Source: Nematostella vectensis
Lineage: Eukaryota > Cnidaria > Anthozoa > Actiniaria > Edwardsiidae
Assembly: GCF_932526225.1 (NCBI RefSeq)
Contig: NC_064048.1
Coordinates: 13,029,665-13,093,664 of the forward strand
Reading direction: 5' to 3'
Length of the DNA stretch: 64,000 nucleotides
Below the pieces are notes generated by a model. That model saw only the letters and a list, made by a program, of their open reading frames with translations, was not told the origin of the DNA and ran no database searches. Position 1 is the first letter of the stretch, and each line of letters begins with the position of its first letter. Of the stretch, positions 24,584-36,950 are shown one piece after another. A program made the translations under genes and the position numbers.

Positions 24584-26043
24584 AGTTCTTGTGTGCATAA
24601 AATATGTACAGGATCCTGAACAAAGCATGAGCACATCAAAGATGCTGAGAGTACATAAAAATGTCCCTATACCTTCTTTTTATGTCATGACACACCAAGA
24701 ACAGTATAATTAAGTATCGATATTTAAAAAAAAAATAAAGAAAAAAAAAAATATGCTATCAGCGGGAATCGAACCGGGTGGCCTAGTGTGTTAGCGCGTC
24801 GGCCTCTCACCGCTGTGGCCCAGGTTCGAATCCTGGCTCAAACTGGGGATTTTTTCCGGGTTCCTGCCTTGAATCGAATTTGTCACAAGTGAGTTGAAGT
24901 TATTCTCCCGTGTTTCCAGTCTTCTCGGATAAGGACACTAAACCGGAGGTCCCGTCTCTTCAAGCTGCACTACATTAACCTGAACCGAAGGGACGTAAAA
25001 GAACCACTGGGGACGCAATAAACCCTCTGGCAGTGACCACCCCCAGTGACAGTGCTTACTTACCGAGGAATCGGTCTCCTAGTATTAGCGAAAGCTACCT
25101 ATAGGAGTAATAAATCAAAAGGTCAAAAAAAAAAAGGAACCCGGCTCGCTGCGTTAGTAGTCAAGTGTCCGCAACGAAAGACTAACGTGGCATTGCTGAA
25201 GGGAATTGTAATGAAAATTACTTTTAATACTATTGGTATCGTAAACTATCCCAAGCAAAGTCACCATCGGACAGGAGGTTACATTCGGGAAAAGCTGCAG
25301 GGTTACATTCGGGAATTTGTTTTACGAGTGTAACCTCCAAAAGGTTACAATCGATATATTGTTTTCCGAATGTAAATTCCAAAAAGTAACATTAGGAAAA
25401 ATAAAACAGTATACTCGGAAAAAAAGGTATATCAATCTATCGATCGCTATGCTCTATGTTAGAATCTACTTAATCAAGTTATCCAAGGAATCTAGTTAGT
25501 TCTTGTGTGCATAAAATATGTACAGGATCCTGAACAAAGCATGAGCACATCAAAGATGCTGAGAGTACATAAAAATGTCCCTATACCTTCTTTTTATGTC
25601 ATGACACACCAAGAACAGTATAATTAAGTATCGATATTTAAAAAAAAAATAAAGAAAAAAACATAGGCTATCAGCGGGAATCGAACCCGGGTAGCTGCGT
25701 TAGTAGTCAAGTGCCCGCAACGAAAGACTAACGTGGCATTGCTGAAGGGAATTGTAATGAAAATTACTTTTAATACTATTGGTATCGTAAACTATCCCAA
25801 GCAAAGTCACCATCGGACAGGAGGTTACATTCGGGAAAAGCTGCAGGGTTACATTCGGGAATTTGTTTTACGAGTGTAACCTCCAAAAGGTTACAATCGA
25901 TAATTTTTTTTCCGAATGTAAATTCCAAAAAGTAACATTAGGAAAAATAAAACAGTATACTCGGAAAAAAAGGTATATCAATCTATCGAGCGCTATGCTC
26001 TATGTTAGAATCTACTTAATCAAGTTATCCAAGGAATCTAGTT
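24584..26043 (+). repeat. 1460-bp SINE plus monomer unit, copy 2 (M44-M45)
   Basis: SINE monomer at 24584 and plain monomer at 25498. The right half of the SINE monomer has a private GATATATTG where the previous unit has GATAATTTG. M45 takes on GTAGCTGCG, GGACAGG and CTGCAG, unlike M43, so the unit boundary lies inside M45. Confidence 0.88.
24776..25135 (+). mobile_element. tRNA-derived SINE, plus orientation, copy 4
   Basis: A 360-bp copy with GAACC at 24771-24775 and 25137-25141. The body matches copies 2 and 3. It starts 1460 bp after copy 3, exactly one SINE monomer plus one plain monomer. Confidence 0.88.
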
Positions 26044-28226
26044 AGTTCTTGTGTGCATAAAATATGTACAGGATCCTGAACAAAGCATGAGCACATCAAA
26101 GATGCTGAGAGTACATAAAAATGTCCCTATACCTTCTTTTTATGTCATGACACACCAAGAACAGTATAATTAAGTATCGATATTTAAAAAAAAAAAATGA
26201 AAAAAAAAAAAAATAGGCTATCAGCGGGAATCGAACCTGGGTCGCTGCGTTAGTAGTCAAGTGCCTGCAACGAAAGACTAACGTGGCATTGCTGAAGGGA
26301 ATTGTAATGAAAATTACTTTTAATACTATTGGTATCGTAAACTATCCCAAGCAAAGTCACCATCGGACAGGAGGTTACATTCGGGAAAAGCTGCAGGGTT
26401 ACATTTGGGAATTTGTTTTACGAGTGTAACCTCCAAAAGGTTACAATCGATAATTTTTTTTCGAATATAAATTCGAAAAAGTAAAATTAGGAAAAATAAA
26501 ACAGTATACTCGGAAAAAAGGTATATCAATCTATCGAGCGCTATGCTCTATGTTAGAATCTACTTAATCAAGTTATTCCAGGAATCTAGTTAGTTCTTGT
26601 GTGCATAAAATATGTACAGGATCCTGAACAAAGCATGAGCACATCAAAGATGCTGAGAGTACATAAAAATGTCCCTATACCTTCTTTTTATGTCATGACA
26701 CACCAAGAACAGTATAATTAAGTATCGATATTTAAAAAAAAAATAAAGAAAAAAAAAATATGCTGTCAGCGGGAATCGAACCCGGGTCGCTGCGTTAGTA
26801 TTCAAGTGCCCGCAACGAAAGACTAACGTGGCATTGCTGAAGGGAATTGTAATGAAAATTACTTTTTATACTATTGGTATCGTAAACTATCCCAAGCAAA
26901 GTCACAATCGGACTGGAGGTTACATTCGGGAAAAGCTTCATTGTTACATTCGGGAATTTGTTTTACGAGTGTAACCTCCAAAAGATTACAATCGATAATT
27001 TTTTTTCCGAATGTAAATTCCAAAAAGTAACATTATGAAAAATAAAACAGTATACTCGGAAAAAAAGGTATATCAATCTATCGAGCGCTATGCTCTATGT
27101 TAGAATCTACTTAATCAAGTTATCCAAGGAATCTAGTTAGTTCTTGTGTGCATAAAATATGTACAGGATCCTGAACAAAGCATGAGCACATCAAAGATGC
27201 TGAGAGTACATAAAAATGTCCCTATACCTTCTTTTTATGTCATGACACACCAAGAACAGTATAATTAAGTATCGATATTTAAAAAAATATAAAGAAAAAA
27301 AAATAGGCTATCAGCGGGAATCGAACCCGGGTCGCTTCGTTAGTAGTCAAGTGCCCGCAACGAAAGACTAACGTGGCATTGCTGAAGGGAATTGTAATGA
27401 AAATTACTTTTAATACTATTGGTATCGTAAACTATCCCAAGCAAAGTCACCATCGGACTGGAGGTTACATTCGGGAAAAGCTTCAGGGTTACATTCGGGA
27501 ATTTGTTTTACGAGTGTAACCTCCAAAAGGTTACAATCGATAATTTGTTTTCCGAATGTAAATTCCAAAAAGTAAAATTAGGAAAAATAAAACAGTATAC
27601 TCGGAAAAAAAGGTATATCAATCTATCGAGCGCTATGCTCCATGTTAGAATCTACTTAATCAAGTTATTCCAGGAATCTAGTTAGTTCTTGTGTGCATAA
27701 AATATGTACAGGATCCTGAACAAAGCATGAGCACATCAAAGATGCTGAGAGTACATAAAAATGTCCCTATACCTTCTTTTTATGTCATGACACACCAAGA
27801 ACAGTATAATTAAGTATCGATATTTAAAAAAAAATAAAGAAAAAAACATAGGCTATCAGCGGGAATCGAACCCGGGTAGCTGCGTTAGTAGTCAAGTGCC
27901 CGCAACGAAAGACTAACGTGGCATTGCTGAAGGGAATTGTAATGAAAATTACTTTTAATACTATTGGTATCGTAAACCATCCAAAGCAAAGTCACCATCG
28001 GACTGGAGGTTACATTCGGGAAAAGCTTCAGGGTTACATTCGGGAATTTGTTTTACGAGTGTAACCTCCAAAAGGTTACAATCGATAATTTTTTTTCGAA
28101 TGTAAATTCGAAAAAGTAAAATTAGGAAAAATAAAACAGTATACTCGGAAAAAAAGTATATCAATCTATCGAGCGCTATGCTCTATGTTAGAATCTACTT
28201 AATCAAGTTATCCAAGGAATCTAGTT
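26044..28226 (+). repeat. Monomers M46-M49
   Basis: Monomers start at 26044, 26592, 27139 and 27684. M46-M48 match M36-M38 and M65-M67 in order, but here the following monomer (M49) lacks the SINE. M49 instead has CATCCAAAGC and the CGAATGTAAATTCG right half. This is a third, SINE-free version of the module. Confidence 0.85.
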
Positions 28227-31200
28227 AGTTCTTGTGTGCATAAAATATGTACAGGATCCTGAACAAAGCATGAGCACATCAAAGATGCTGAGAGTACATA
28301 AAAATGTCCCTATACCTTCTTTTTATGTCATGACACACCAAGAACAGTATAATTAAGTATCGATATTTAAAAAAAAAATAAAGAAAAAAAAAATAGGCTG
28401 TCAGCGGGAGTCGAACCCGGGTCGCTGCGTTAGTAGTCAAGTGCCCGCAACGAAAGACTAACGTGGCATTGCTGAAGGGAATTGTAATGAAAATTACTTT
28501 TAATACTATTGGTATCGTAAACTATCCCAAGCAAAGTCACCATCGGACTGGAGGTTACATTCGGGAAAAGCTTCAGGGTTACATTCGGGAATTTGTTTTA
28601 CGAGTGTAACCTCCAAAAGGTTACAATCGATAATTTTTTTTTTGTAAATTCCAAAAAGTAACATTAGGAAAAATAAAACAGTATACTCGGAAAAACAGGT
28701 ATATCAATCTATCGAGCGCTATGCTCTATGTTAGAATATACTTAATCAAGTTATCCAAGGAATCTAGTTAGTTCTTGTGTGCATAAAATATGTACAGGAT
28801 CCTGAACAAAGCATGAGCACATCAAAGATGCTGAGAGTACATAAAAATGTCCCTATACCTTCTTTTTATGTCATGACACACCAAGAACAGTATAATTAAG
28901 TATCGATATTTAAAATAAAAATAAAGAAAAAAAAATAGATTATCAGCGGGAATCGAACCCGGGTCGCTGCGTTAGTAGTCAAGTGCCCGCAACGAAAGAC
29001 TAACGTGGCATTGCTGAAGGGAATTGTAATGAAAATTACTTTTAATACTATTGGTATCGTAAACTATCCCAAGCAAAGTCACCATCGGACTGGAGGTTAC
29101 ATTCGGGAAAAGCTTCAGGGTTACATTCGGGAATTTGTTTTACGAGTGTAACCTCCAAAAGGTTACAATCGATAATTTGTTTTCCGAATGTAAATTCCAA
29201 AAAGTAACATTAGGAAAAATAAAACAGTATACTCGGAAAAAAAGGTATATCAATCTATCGAGCGCTATGCTCTATTTTAGAATCTACTTAATCAAGTTAT
29301 CCAAGGAATCTAGTTAGTTCTTGTGTGCATAAAATATGTACAGGATCCTGAACAAAGCATGAGCACATCAAAGATGCTGAGAGTACATAAAAATGTCCCT
29401 ATACCTTTTTTTTATGTCATGACACATCAAGAACAGTATAATTAAGTATCGATATTTAAAAAAAAAATAAAGAAAAAAAAAATAGGCTATCAGCGGGAAT
29501 CGAACCCGGGTCGCTGCGTTAGTAGTCAAGTGCCCGCAACGAAAGACTAACGTGGCATTGCTGAAGGGAATTGTAATGAAAATTACTTTTAATACTATTG
29601 GTATCGTAAACTATCCCAAGCAAAGTCACCATCGGATTGGAGGTTACATTCGGGAAAAGCTTCAGGGTTACATTCGGGAATTTGTTTTACGAGTGTAACC
29701 TCCAAAAGGTTACAATCGATAATTTGTTTTCCGAATGTATATTCCAAAAAGTAACATTAGGAAAAATAAAACAGTATACTCGGAAAAAAAGATATATCAA
29801 TCTATCGAGCGCTATGCTCTATGTTAGAATCTACTTAATCAAGTTATCCAAGGAATCTAGTTAGTTCTTGTGTGCATAAAATATGTACAGGATCCTGAAC
29901 AAAGCATGAGCACATCAAAGATGCTGAGAGTACATAAAAATGTCCCTATACCTTCTTTTTATGTCATGACACACCAAGAACAGTATAATTAAGTATCGAT
30001 ATTTTAAAAAAAAATAATAAAAAAAAAATAGGCTATCAGCGGGAATCGAACCCGGGTCGCTGCGTTAGTAGTTAAGTGCCCGCAACAAAAGACTAACGTG
30101 GCATTGCTGAAGGGAATTGTAATGAAAATTACTTTTAATACTATTGGTATTGTAAACTATCCCAAGCAAAGTCACCATCGGACTGGAGGTTACATTCGGG
30201 AATAGCTTCAGGGTTACATTCGGGAATTTGTTTTACGAGTGTAACCTCCAAAAGGTTACAATCGATAATTTTTTTTACGAATGTAAATTCCAAAAAGTAA
30301 CATTAGGAAAAATAAAACAGTATACTCGGATAAAAAGGTATATCAATCTATCGAGCGCTATGCTCTATGTTAGAATCTACTTAATCAAGTTATTCAAGTA
30401 ATATAGTTAGTTCTTGTGTGCATAAAATATGTACAGGATCCTGAACAAAGCATGAGCACATCAAAGATGCTGAGAGTACATCAAAATGTCCCTATACCTT
30501 CTTTTTATGTCATGACACACCAAGAACAGTATAATTAAGTATCGATATTTAAAAAAAAATAAAGAAAAAAAAATAGGCTATCAGCGGGAATCGAACCCGG
30601 GTCGCTGCGGTAGTAGTTAAGTGCCCGCAACGAAAGACTAACGTGGCATTGCTGAAGGGAATTGTAATGAAAATTACTTTTAATACTATTGGTATCGTAA
30701 ACTATCCCAAGCAAAGTCACCATCGGACTGGAGGTTACATTCGGGAAAAGCTGCAGGGTTACATTCGGGAATTTGTTTTACGAGTGTAACCTCCAAAAGG
30801 TTACAATCGATAATTTGTTTTCCGAATGTAAATTCCAAAAAGTAACATTAGGAAAAATAAAACAGTATACTCGGATAAAAAGGTATATCAATCTATCGAG
30901 CGCTATGCTATATGTTAGAAACTACTTAATCAAGTTATCCAAGGAATCTAGTTAGTTCTTGTGTGCATAAAATATGTACAGGATCCTGAACAAAGCATGA
31001 GCACATCAAAGATGCTGAGAGTACATAAAAATGTCCCTATACCTTCTTTTTATGTCATGACACACCAAGAACAGTATAATTAAGTATCGATATTTAAAAA
31101 AAAATGAAGAAAAAAATAGGCTATCAGCGGGAATCGAACCTGGGTCGCTGCGTTAGTAGTCAAGTGCCTGCAACGAAAGACTAACGTGGCATTGCTGAAG

Positions 31201-32039
31201 GGAATTGTAATGGAAATTACTTTTAATACTATTGGTATCGTAAACTATCCCAAGCAAAGTCACCATCGGACTGGAGGTTACATTCGGGAAAAGCTGCAGG
31301 GTTACATTCGGGAATTTGTTTTACGAGTGTAACCTCAAAAAGGTTACAATCGATAATTTTTTTTCCGAATGTAAATTCAAAAAAGTAACATTATGAAAAA
31401 TAAAACAGTATACTCGGACAAAAAGGTATATCAATCTATCGAGCGCTATGCTCTATGTTAGAATCTACTTAATCAAGTTATCCAAGGAATCTAGTTAGTT
31501 CTTGTGTGCATAAAATATGTTCAGGATCCTGAACAAAGCATGAGCACATCAAAGATGCTGAGAGTACATAAAAATGTCCCTATACCTTCTTTTTATGTCA
31601 TGACACACCAAGAACAGTATAATTAAGTATCGATATTTAAAAAAAAATGAAGAAAAAAATAGGCTATCAGCGGGAATCGAACCTGGGTCGCTGCGTTAGT
31701 AGTCAAGTGCCTGCAACGAAAGACTAACGTGGCATTGCTGAAGGGAATTGTAATGGAAATTACTTTTAATACTATTGGTATCGTAAACTATCCCAAGCAA
31801 AGTCACCATCGGACTGGAGGTTACATTCGGGAAAAGCTGCAGGGTTACATTCGGGAATTTGTTTTACGAGTGTAACCTCAAAAAGGTTACAATCGATAAT
31901 TTTTTTTCCGAATGTAAATTCAAAAAAGTAACATTATGAAAAATAAAACAGTATACTCGGACAAAAAGGTATATCAATCTATCGAGCGCTATGCTCTATG
32001 TTAGAATCTACTTAATCAAGTTATCCAAGGAATCTAGTT
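28227..32039 (+). repeat. Large duplicated block, copy 1 (M50-M56, seven monomers)
   Basis: Monomers start at 28227, 28770, 29316, 29863, 30409, 30954 and 31497. Markers in order are CGGGAGTCG with a shortened TTTTTTTTTGTAAATT (M50), ATAGATTATC (M51), ACACATCAAG with GTATATTCC (M52), AATAATAAA with GGAATAGCTTC (M53), GCGGTAG with GCTATATG (M54), and ATGAAGAAA with CGGACAAAAAGG (M55, M56). The same series, one monomer shorter, is at 41136-44403. Confidence 0.88.
31519..31534. repeat. Perfect 16-bp palindrome variant of the BamHI-centred site
   Basis: GTTCAGGATCCTGAAC is fully self-complementary because A at the third base of the usual version has become T. The same perfect version occurs at 32062, 33151, 43883, 44426, 46432 and 46975, always at the start of a monomer that follows an ATGAAGAAA type monomer. 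It therefore travels with the trimer repeat described in the findings. Confidence 0.85.
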
Positions 32040-34764
32040 AGTTCTTGTGTGCATAAAATATGTTCAGGATCCTGAACAAAGCATGAGCACATCAAAGATG
32101 CTGAGAGTACATAAAAATGTCCCTATACCTTCTTTTTATGTCATGACACACCAAGAACAGTATAATTAAGTATCGATATTTAAAAAAAAATAAAGAAAAA
32201 AAAAATAGGCTATCAGCGGGAATCGAACCCGGGTCGCTGCGTTAGTAGTCAAGTGCCCGCAACGAAAGACTAACGTGGCATTGCTGAAGGGAATTGTAAT
32301 GAAAATTACTTTTAATACTATTGGTATCGTAAACTATCCCAAGCAAAGTCACCATCGGACTGGAGGTTACATTCGGGAAAAGCTTCAGGGTTACATTCGG
32401 GAATTTGTTTTACGAGTGTAACCTCCAAAAGGTTACAATCGATAATTTCTTTTCAGAATGTAAATTCCAAAAAGTAACATTATGAAAAATAAAACAGTAT
32501 ACTCGGATAAAAAGGTATATCAATCTATCGAGCGCTATGCTATATGTTAGAAACTACTTAATCAAGTTATCCAAGGAATCTAGTTAGTTCTTGTGTGCAT
32601 AAATTATGTACAGGATCCTGAACAAAGCATGAGCACATCAAAGATGCTGAGAGTACATAAAAATGTCCCTATACCTTCTTTTTATGTCATGACACACCAA
32701 GAACAGTATAATTAAGTATCGATATTTAAAAAAAAATGAAGAAAAAAATAGGCTATCAGCGGGAATCGAACCTGGGTCGCTGCGTTAGTAGTCAAGTGCC
32801 TGCAACGAAAGACTAACGTGGCATTAATGAAGGGAATTGTAATGGAAATTACTTTTAATACTATTGGTATCGTAAACTATCCCAAGCAAAGTCACCATCG
32901 GACTGGAGGTTACATTTGGGAAAAGCTGCAGGGTTACATTCGGGAATTTGTTTTACGAGTGTAACCTCAAAAAGGTTACAATCGATAATTTTTTTTCCGA
33001 ATGTAAATTCAAAAAAGTAACATTATGAAAAATAAAACAGTATACTCGGACAAAAAGGTATATCAATCTATCGAGCGCTATGCTCTATGTTAGAATCTAC
33101 TTAATCAAGTTATCCAAGGAATCTAGTTAGTTCTTGTGTGCATAAAATATGTTCAGGATCCTGAACAAAGCATGAGCACATCAAAGATGCTGAGAGTACA
33201 TAAAAATGTCCCTATACCTTCTTTTTATGTCATGACACACCAAGAACAGTATAATTAAGTATCGATATTTAAAAAAAAATGAAGAAAAAAATAGGCTATC
33301 AGCGGGAATCGAACCTGGGTCGCTGCGTTAGTAGTCAAGTGCCTGCAACGAAAGACTAACTTGGCATTGCTGAAGGGAATTGTAATGGAAATTACTTTTA
33401 ATACTATTGGTATCGTAAACTATCCCAAGCAAAGTCACCATCGGACTGGAGGTTACATTCGGGAAAAGCTGCAGGGTTACATTCGGGAATTTGTTTTACG
33501 AGTGTAACCTCAAAAAGGTTACAATCGATAATTTTTTTTCCGAATGTAAATTCAAAAAAGTAACATTATGAAAAATAAAACAGTATACTCGGACAAAAAG
33601 GTATATCAATCTATCGAGCGCTATGCTCTATGTTAGAATCTACTTAATCAAGTTATCCAAGGAATCTAGTTAGTTCTTGTGTGCATAAAATATGTACAGG
33701 ATCCTGAACAAAGCATGAGCACATCAAAGATGCTAAGAGTACATAAAAATGTCCCTATACCTTCTTTTTATGTCATGACACACCAAGAACAGTATAATTA
33801 AGTATCGATATTTAAAAAAAAAAATAAAGAAAAAAAATAGGCTGTCAGCGGGAATCGAACCCGGGTCGCTGCGTTAGTAGTCAAGTGCCCGCAACAAAAG
33901 ACTAACGTGGCATCGCTGAAGGGAATTGTAATGAAAATTACTTTTAATACTATTGGTATCGTAAACTATCCCAAGCAAAGTCACCATCGGACTGGAGGTT
34001 ACATTCGGGAAAAGCTTCAGGGTTACATTCGGGAATTTGTTTTACGAGTGTAACCTCCAAAAGGTTACAATCGATAATTTGTTTTCCGAATGTAGATTCC
34101 AAAAAGTAACATTAGGAAAAATAAAACAGTATACTCGGAAAAAAAGATATATCAATCTATCGAGCGCTATGCTCTATGTTAGAATTTACTTAATCAAGTT
34201 ATCCAAGGAATCTAGTTAGTTCTTGTGTGCATAAAATATGTACAGGATCCTGAACAAAGCATGAGCACATCAAAGATGCTGAGAGTACATAAAAATGTCC
34301 CTATACCTTCTTTTTATGTCATGACACACCAAGAACAGTATAATTAAGTATCGATATTTTAAAAAAAAATAATAAAAAAAAAATAGGCTATCAGCGGGAA
34401 TCGAACCCGGGTCGCTGCGTTAGTAGTTAAGTGCCCGCAACAAAAGACTAACGTGGCATTGCTGAAGGGAATTGTAATGAAAATTACTTTTAATACTATT
34501 GGTATCGTAAACTATCCCAAGCAAAGTCACCATCGGACTGGAGGTTACATTCGGGAATAGCTTCAGGGTTACATTCGGGAATTTGTTTTACGAGTGTAAC
34601 CTCCAAAAGGTTACAATCGATAATTTTTTTTTACGAATGTAAATTCCAAAAAGTAACATTAGGAAAAATAAAACAGTATACTCGGATAAAAAGGTATATC
34701 AATCTATCGAGCGCTATGCTCTATGTTAGAATCTACTTAATCAAGTTATTCAAGTAATATAGTT
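32040..34764 (+). repeat. Monomers M57-M61
   Basis: Monomers start at 32040, 32586, 33129, 33672 and 34218. M57 has TTCTTTTCAGAATG and GCTATATG, which are also seen in the right part of the SINE-bearing monomer M80. M58 and M59 repeat the ATGAAGAAA type. M61 matches M53 (AATAATAAA, GGAATAGCTTC, TTATTCAAGTAATATAG). Confidence 0.85.
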
Positions 34765-35857
34765 AGTTCTTGTGTGCATAAAATATGTACAGGATCCTGA
34801 ACAAAGCATGAGCACATCAAAGATGCTGAGAGTACATCAAAATGTCCCTATACCTTTTTTTTATGTCATGACACACCAAGAACAGTATAAGTAAATATCG
34901 ATATTTAAAAAAAAAAATAAAGAAAAAAAAAATAGGCTATCAGCGGGAATCGAACTCGGGTCGCTGCCTTAGTAGTCAAGTGCCCGCAACGAAAGACTAA
35001 CGTGGCATTGCTGAAGGGAATTGTAATGAAAATTACTTTTAATACTATTGGTATCGTAAACTATCCCAAGCAAAGTCACCATCGGACTGGAGGTTACATT
35101 CGGGAAAAGCTTCAGGGTTACATTCGGGAATTTGTTTTACGAGTGTAACCTCCAAAAGGTTACAATCGATAATTTTTTTTCCGAATGTAAATTCCAAAAA
35201 GTAACATTAGGAAAAATAAAACAGTATACTCGGAAAAAAAGGTATATCAATCTATCGAGCGCTATGCTCTATGTTAGAATCTACTTAATCAAGTTATCCA
35301 AGGAATCTAGTTAGTTCTTGTGTGCATAAAATATGTACAGGATCCTGAACAAAGCATGAGCACATCAAAGATGCTGAGAGTACATAAAAATGTCCCTATA
35401 CCTTCTTTTTATGTCATGACACACCAAGAACAGTATAATTAAGTATCGATATTTAAAAAAAAAAATGAAAAAAAAAAAATAGGGTATCAGCGGGAATCGA
35501 ACCTGGGTCGCTGCGTTAGTAGTCAAGTGCCTGCAACGAAAGACTAACGTGGCATTGCTGAAGGGAATTGTAATGAAAATTACTTTTAATACTATTGGTA
35601 TCGTAAACTATCCCAAGCAAAGTCACCATCGGACAGGAGGTTACATTCGGGAAAAGCTGCAGGGTTACATTCGGGAATTTGTTTTACGAGTGTAACCTCC
35701 AAAAGGTTACAATCGATAATTTTTTTTCGAATATAAATTCGAAAAAGTAAAATTAGGAAAAATAAAACAGTATACTCGGAAAAAAGGTATATCAATCTAT
35801 CGAGCGCTATGCTCTATGTTAGAATCTACTTAATCAAGTTATTCCAGGAATCTAGTT
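34765..35857 (+). repeat. Dimer higher-order repeat, copy 1 (M62-M63)
   Basis: M62 (34765) has GTAAATATCG and CGAACTCGGG. M63 (35313) has AATGAAAA with ATAGGGTATC, GGACAGG, CTGCAG and CGAATATAAATTCG. The pair is immediately repeated. Confidence 0.88.
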
Positions 35858-36950
35858 AGTTCTTGTGTGCATAAAATATGTACAGGATCCTGAACAAAGC
35901 ATGAGCACATCAAAGATGCTGAGAGTACATAAAAATGTCCCTATACCTTCTTTTTATGTCATGACACACCAAGAACAGTATAAGTAAATATCGATATTTA
36001 AAAAAAAAAATAAAGAAAAAAAAAATAGGCTATCAGCGGGAATCGAACTCGGGTCGCTGCCTTAGTAGTCAAGTGCCCGCAACGAAAGACTAACGTGGCA
36101 TTGCTGAAGGGAATTGTAATGAAAATTACTTTTAATACTATTGGTATCGTAAACTATCCCAAGCAAAGTCACCATCGGACTGGAGGTTACATTCGGGAAA
36201 AGCTTCAGGGTTACATTCGGGAATTTGTTTTACGAGTGTAACCTCCAAAAGGTTACAATCGATAATTTTTTTTCCGAATGTAAATTCCAAAAAGTAACAT
36301 TAGGAAAAATAAAACAGTATACTCGGAAAAAAAGGTATATCAATCTATCGAGCGCTATGCTCTATGTTAGAATCTACTTAATCAAGTTATCCAAGGAATC
36401 TAGTTAGTTCTTGTGTGCATAAAATATGTACAGGATCCTGAACAAAGCATGAGCACATCAAAGATGCTGAGAGTACATAAAAATGTCCCTATACCTTCTT
36501 TTTATGTCATGACACACCAAGAACAGTATAATTAAGTATCGATATTTAAAAAAAAAAATGAAAAAAAAAAAATAGGGTATCAGCGGGAATCGAACCTGGG
36601 TCGCTGCGTTAGTAGTCAAGTGCCTGCAACGAAAGACTAACGTGGCATTGCTGAAGGGAATTGTAATGAAAATTACTTTTAATACTATTGGTATCGTAAA
36701 CTATCCCAAGCAAAGTCACCATCGGACAGGAGGTTACATTCGGGAAAAGCTGCAGGGTTACATTCGGGAATTTGTTTTACGAGTGTAACCTCCAAAAGGT
36801 TACAATCGATAATTTTTTTTCGAATATAAATTCGAAAAAGTAAAATTAGGAAAAATAAAACAGTATACTCGGAAAAAAGGTATATCAATCTATCGAGCGC
36901 TATGCTCTATGTTAGAATCTACTTAATCAAGTTATTCCAGGAATCTAGTT
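35858..36950 (+). repeat. Dimer higher-order repeat, copy 2 (M64-M65)
   Basis: M64 (35858) and M65 (36406) repeat the previous dimer with a period of 1093 bp. The head of M64 differs from M62, having CATAAAAATG and CCTTCTTTTTATG where M62 has CATCAAAATG and CCTTTTTTTTATG. This places the duplication boundary between about 35950 and 35985. Confidence 0.88.
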
